This document shows positions 42,917 through 44,518 of a stretch of 44,518 bases of DNA, in pieces. The stretch is from CAJBVG01 sp943371235 (GTDB taxonomy: Bacteria; Bacteroidota; Bacteroidia; Sphingobacteriales; Sphingobacteriaceae). Each line of letters starts with the position of its first letter. Position 1 is the stretch's first letter. Position numbers and translations under genes: made by a program. The stretch lies in the NCBI GenBank assembly GCA_943371235.1, contig CALRTZ010000025.1, positions 1 to 44,518 of the forward strand. The letters are read 5' to 3'. Under the pieces are notes generated by a model, which had not been told where the DNA came from, made no database searches, and worked only from the letters and a program-made list of their open reading frames with translations.

Positions 42917-44318
42917 ATTTGGGGTGAAAATTCACTAAAAAAACCTCCGATTGTGCGCGTGTAATGGCAGTATACAGCCATCGTAAAAAATCACTGTTCA
43001 TCATTTCATCGGTTATATAGCCTTGGTCTATAAACACTGCTTTCCATTGCCCACCTTGTGCTTTGTGGCAAGTAACAGCATAGGCGAATTTAATTTGTAA
43101 GGCATTGTAATAAGGGTCGGCTTTAATCGCAATTAAACGCTCTCTTTTATTGGGTATATCGGCATAATCGGCACTTACACTTTCAAATAATTGTTTCTGC
43201 TCGGCTTGAGTTAAGGCAGGACTTTCGGAAGTTAAAGTACTTAACAATACTTTAACTGTTATGCTTGGTTGTTTCTCAAAATCGATGAGTTGTACCGTAG
43301 CTTCGGCAAACCTAAAGCCATGTATTTCTTCTTCTTTTCGTACGCGGCTCACTTTTAATAATTCACCGTTGGCTATAAAACCTTGTTCTTCCTCTGGCAG
43401 CCAGAAATAATTATTTTTCACCACCATTAAATAATCGCCCGCCGAAATTTCTTCTTCTCTAAATAAAATTCGTGCACGTATGGCCTGGTTAAAGTTATTG
43501 GCATTTTTATTTGATCGGCAAATAACTAAACTATCTTCCATGCCGTATTTATTATAGGCATACTGTAAACCATCTTCTAATTTCTCACCACCAATCATAA
43601 AAAAATCATTAAAGCCTTTGCTAACTAACTTCGGACTAAAATCTTTGTTTTCGGCAATTAATTTACGGATGTTGGTGGCATTGAATAAAATTCCAGAAGC
43701 CTTTTCTTGCCTTACTACTTCTGTTAATTCTTGCGAAATAATTTTTAAGCCATAATGAGCTTCTAATAATACAGCACTAAGTGCAGGGCTCGTTTCGGAA
43801 CCTACAGGAGGTAGCTGAGCAGTGTCGCCAACAAACAGAATTTTACAATTTTGATCGGCTTCGTAAACATATTTAATTAAATCGTCGAGTAAACTATCTT
43901 TCGACCAATGTACTCCAGCGGTATCGTGCACTGAGCCGGCAATCATAGAGGATTCATCTACAATAAAAAGAGTGTCTCTATGTTTGTTTTCCGTTAATTG
44001 AAAACCAGCTTGCAAATCAACAGACGATTTTCGGCGGTATATTTTTTTGTGAATGGTAGAAGCTTGTTTCCCTGTATATTCTGATAAAACTTTGGCAGCA
44101 CGACCAGTAGGGGCTAATAAAACAGATTTTAGATTATAATGAGGTAGAAGCTTCACGAGGGCTTTCATGGTACTCGTTTTACCTGTACCCGCATATCCTT
44201 TCAAAATAAAAGCCGAAAAATCCCTTTTTTCATGAAGGAAAGCCTCGAAGTTTCGGAAAAATTGTAGCTGACCCTCAGTGGGTTCATGCCCTAGGTGTTT
44301 TGTAATTTCTGGAATCAA
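42894..44318 (-). CDS. RecD/Pif1-like superfamily 1 DNA helicase
   Basis: 474 residues. Walker A GYAGTGKTS (41-49), Walker B FIVDESSMI (Asp121-Glu122), motif III LFVGDTAQLPPVGS (161-174), and the C-terminal UvrD_C_2-type block FAYAVTCHKAQGGQWKAVFID with WLYTAITRAQSEVFLV. This is the layout of short RecD-like 5'-3' helicases, here without RecB/RecC partners, so a role in general DNA repair or replication is more likely than RecBCD action. No ATG is available near the start; the frame begins at TTG (44318, MIPEITKHLGHEP), bounded by an upstream stop. The last seven residues LIVNGEL are encoded by the heptamer repeat. Confidence 0.9.
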   Translation of the reverse strand: MIPEITKHLGHEPTEGQLQFFRNFEAFLHEKRDFSAFILKGYAGTGKTSTMKALVKLLPHYNLKSVLLAPTGRAAKVLSEYTGKQASTIHKKIYRRKSSVDLQAGFQLTENKHRDTLFIVDESSMIAGSVHDTAGVHWSKDSLLDDLIKYVYEADQNCKILFVGDTAQLPPVGSETSPALSAVLLEAHYGLKIISQELTEVVRQEKASGILFNATNIRKLIAENKDFSPKLVSKGFNDFFMIGGEKLEDGLQYAYNKYGMEDSLVICRSNKNANNFNQAIRARILFREEEISAGDYLMVVKNNYFWLPEEEQGFIANGELLKVSRVRKEEEIHGFRFAEATVQLIDFEKQPSITVKVLLSTLTSESPALTQAEQKQLFESVSADYADIPNKRERLIAIKADPYYNALQIKFAYAVTCHKAQGGQWKAVFIDQGYITDEMMNSDFLRWLYTAITRAQSEVFLVNFHPKLIVNGEL

Positions 44319-44342
44319 TGTTCAAAAACTGCTAAAAAATAA

Positions 44343-44350
44343 TACATTTG
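44343..44350 (+). promoter_or_regulatory. Predicted -7 box of the gene at 44355
   Basis: TACATTTG (TAnnTTTG) ends 4 bp before the ATG. Such a short distance implies a leaderless or nearly leaderless mRNA. No -33 TTG at good spacing. Confidence 0.5.
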
Positions 44351-44354
44351 CCGT

Positions 44355-44518
44355 ATGTCGCAGCAAAACAACGTAAACATACATAAAATAGAGAGGGTTG
44401 ACGAAAGTTTTTATTTCGATACAAAATCTATTTATGATTTAATAATTCATTACGATGCCGAACGTTTTCAGTGCGTTTCTTACAGTGCCGAGCGAACTAA
44501 ATTTGTTCTGCAAGCAGA
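44355..44518 (+). CDS. 5' part of an unidentified protein (possibly DUF3822 family), truncated by window edge
   Basis: An open frame begins with ATG at 44355 and has no stop before the edge (54 codons visible). It reads MSQQNNVNIHKIERVDESFY, then FDTKSIYDLIIHYDAERFQC, then VSYSAERTKFVLQA. No signal peptide. The pattern of 'DESF' followed by two beta strands resembles the actin-like DUF3822 proteins of Bacteroidota, but this is a weak, by-eye impression. It diverges from the helicase gene, with a predicted promoter box just upstream. Confidence 0.6.
   Translation, partial: MSQQNNVNIHKIERVDESFYFDTKSIYDLIIHYDAERFQCVSYSAERTKFVLQA

Overview
The window is an AT-rich chromosomal segment of a member of the Bacteroidota. 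Three things support this: the gene order nadK / DUF6089 / uppS / bamA / ompH / ompH / murI; type IX secretion parts (PorQ, and a large secreted protein with a type A sorting tail); and promoters of the phylum's own kind (a -7 box TAnnTTTG, often with TTG or TTTG 16-20 bp upstream). I cannot fix the family. No tRNA, rRNA, CRISPR array or transposase is visible. No gene-free stretch exceeds 300 bp; the longest are 38713-38915 and 40875-41048.

Layout. 1-7544 (+) is an envelope block: end of a CBS/ACT-type protein, NAD kinase, a DUF6089 outer-membrane protein, undecaprenyl-diphosphate synthase, BamA, two OmpH/Skp chaperones and, behind a terminator, glutamate racemase. 7655-15260 (+) is the membrane half of respiratory complex I, nuoHIJKLMN, tightly overlapped; nuoA-G lie elsewhere. 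15322-16217 (+) is a Xre/MbcA/ParS-RES toxin-antitoxin pair whose promoter holds a clear inverted repeat. 16282-25682 (-) has yebC, a BNR-repeat (sortilin-like) exported protein with a LolA-like partner, a MarC-family protein, an amino-acid permease and a membrane pyrophosphatase with an unusual Cys-rich tail. 25795-34751 has msrA, a fibre-like secreted protein, an arsR-arsM pair on the minus strand, a 1397-residue type IX cargo protein, a ceramidase-like membrane protein and a lipoprotein. 34842-44318 (-) has a TonB-dependent receptor, pyrR-pyrB, rpsA, cmk, porQ and a RecD-like helicase. A new plus-strand gene starts at 44355 and runs off the edge.

The most striking signal is not a gene. Many gene ends carry short words repeated with a period of exactly 7 or 8 bp, usually as inverted arms that form a long imperfect hairpin. 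The arms reach and often contain the stop codons of the flanking genes; at one locus they encode the last seven residues of a helicase. The same words recur at loci kilobases apart, including a 31/32 match and a 31/33 match. They look like a dispersed family of heptamer/octamer palindromes acting as, or growing around, transcript ends.
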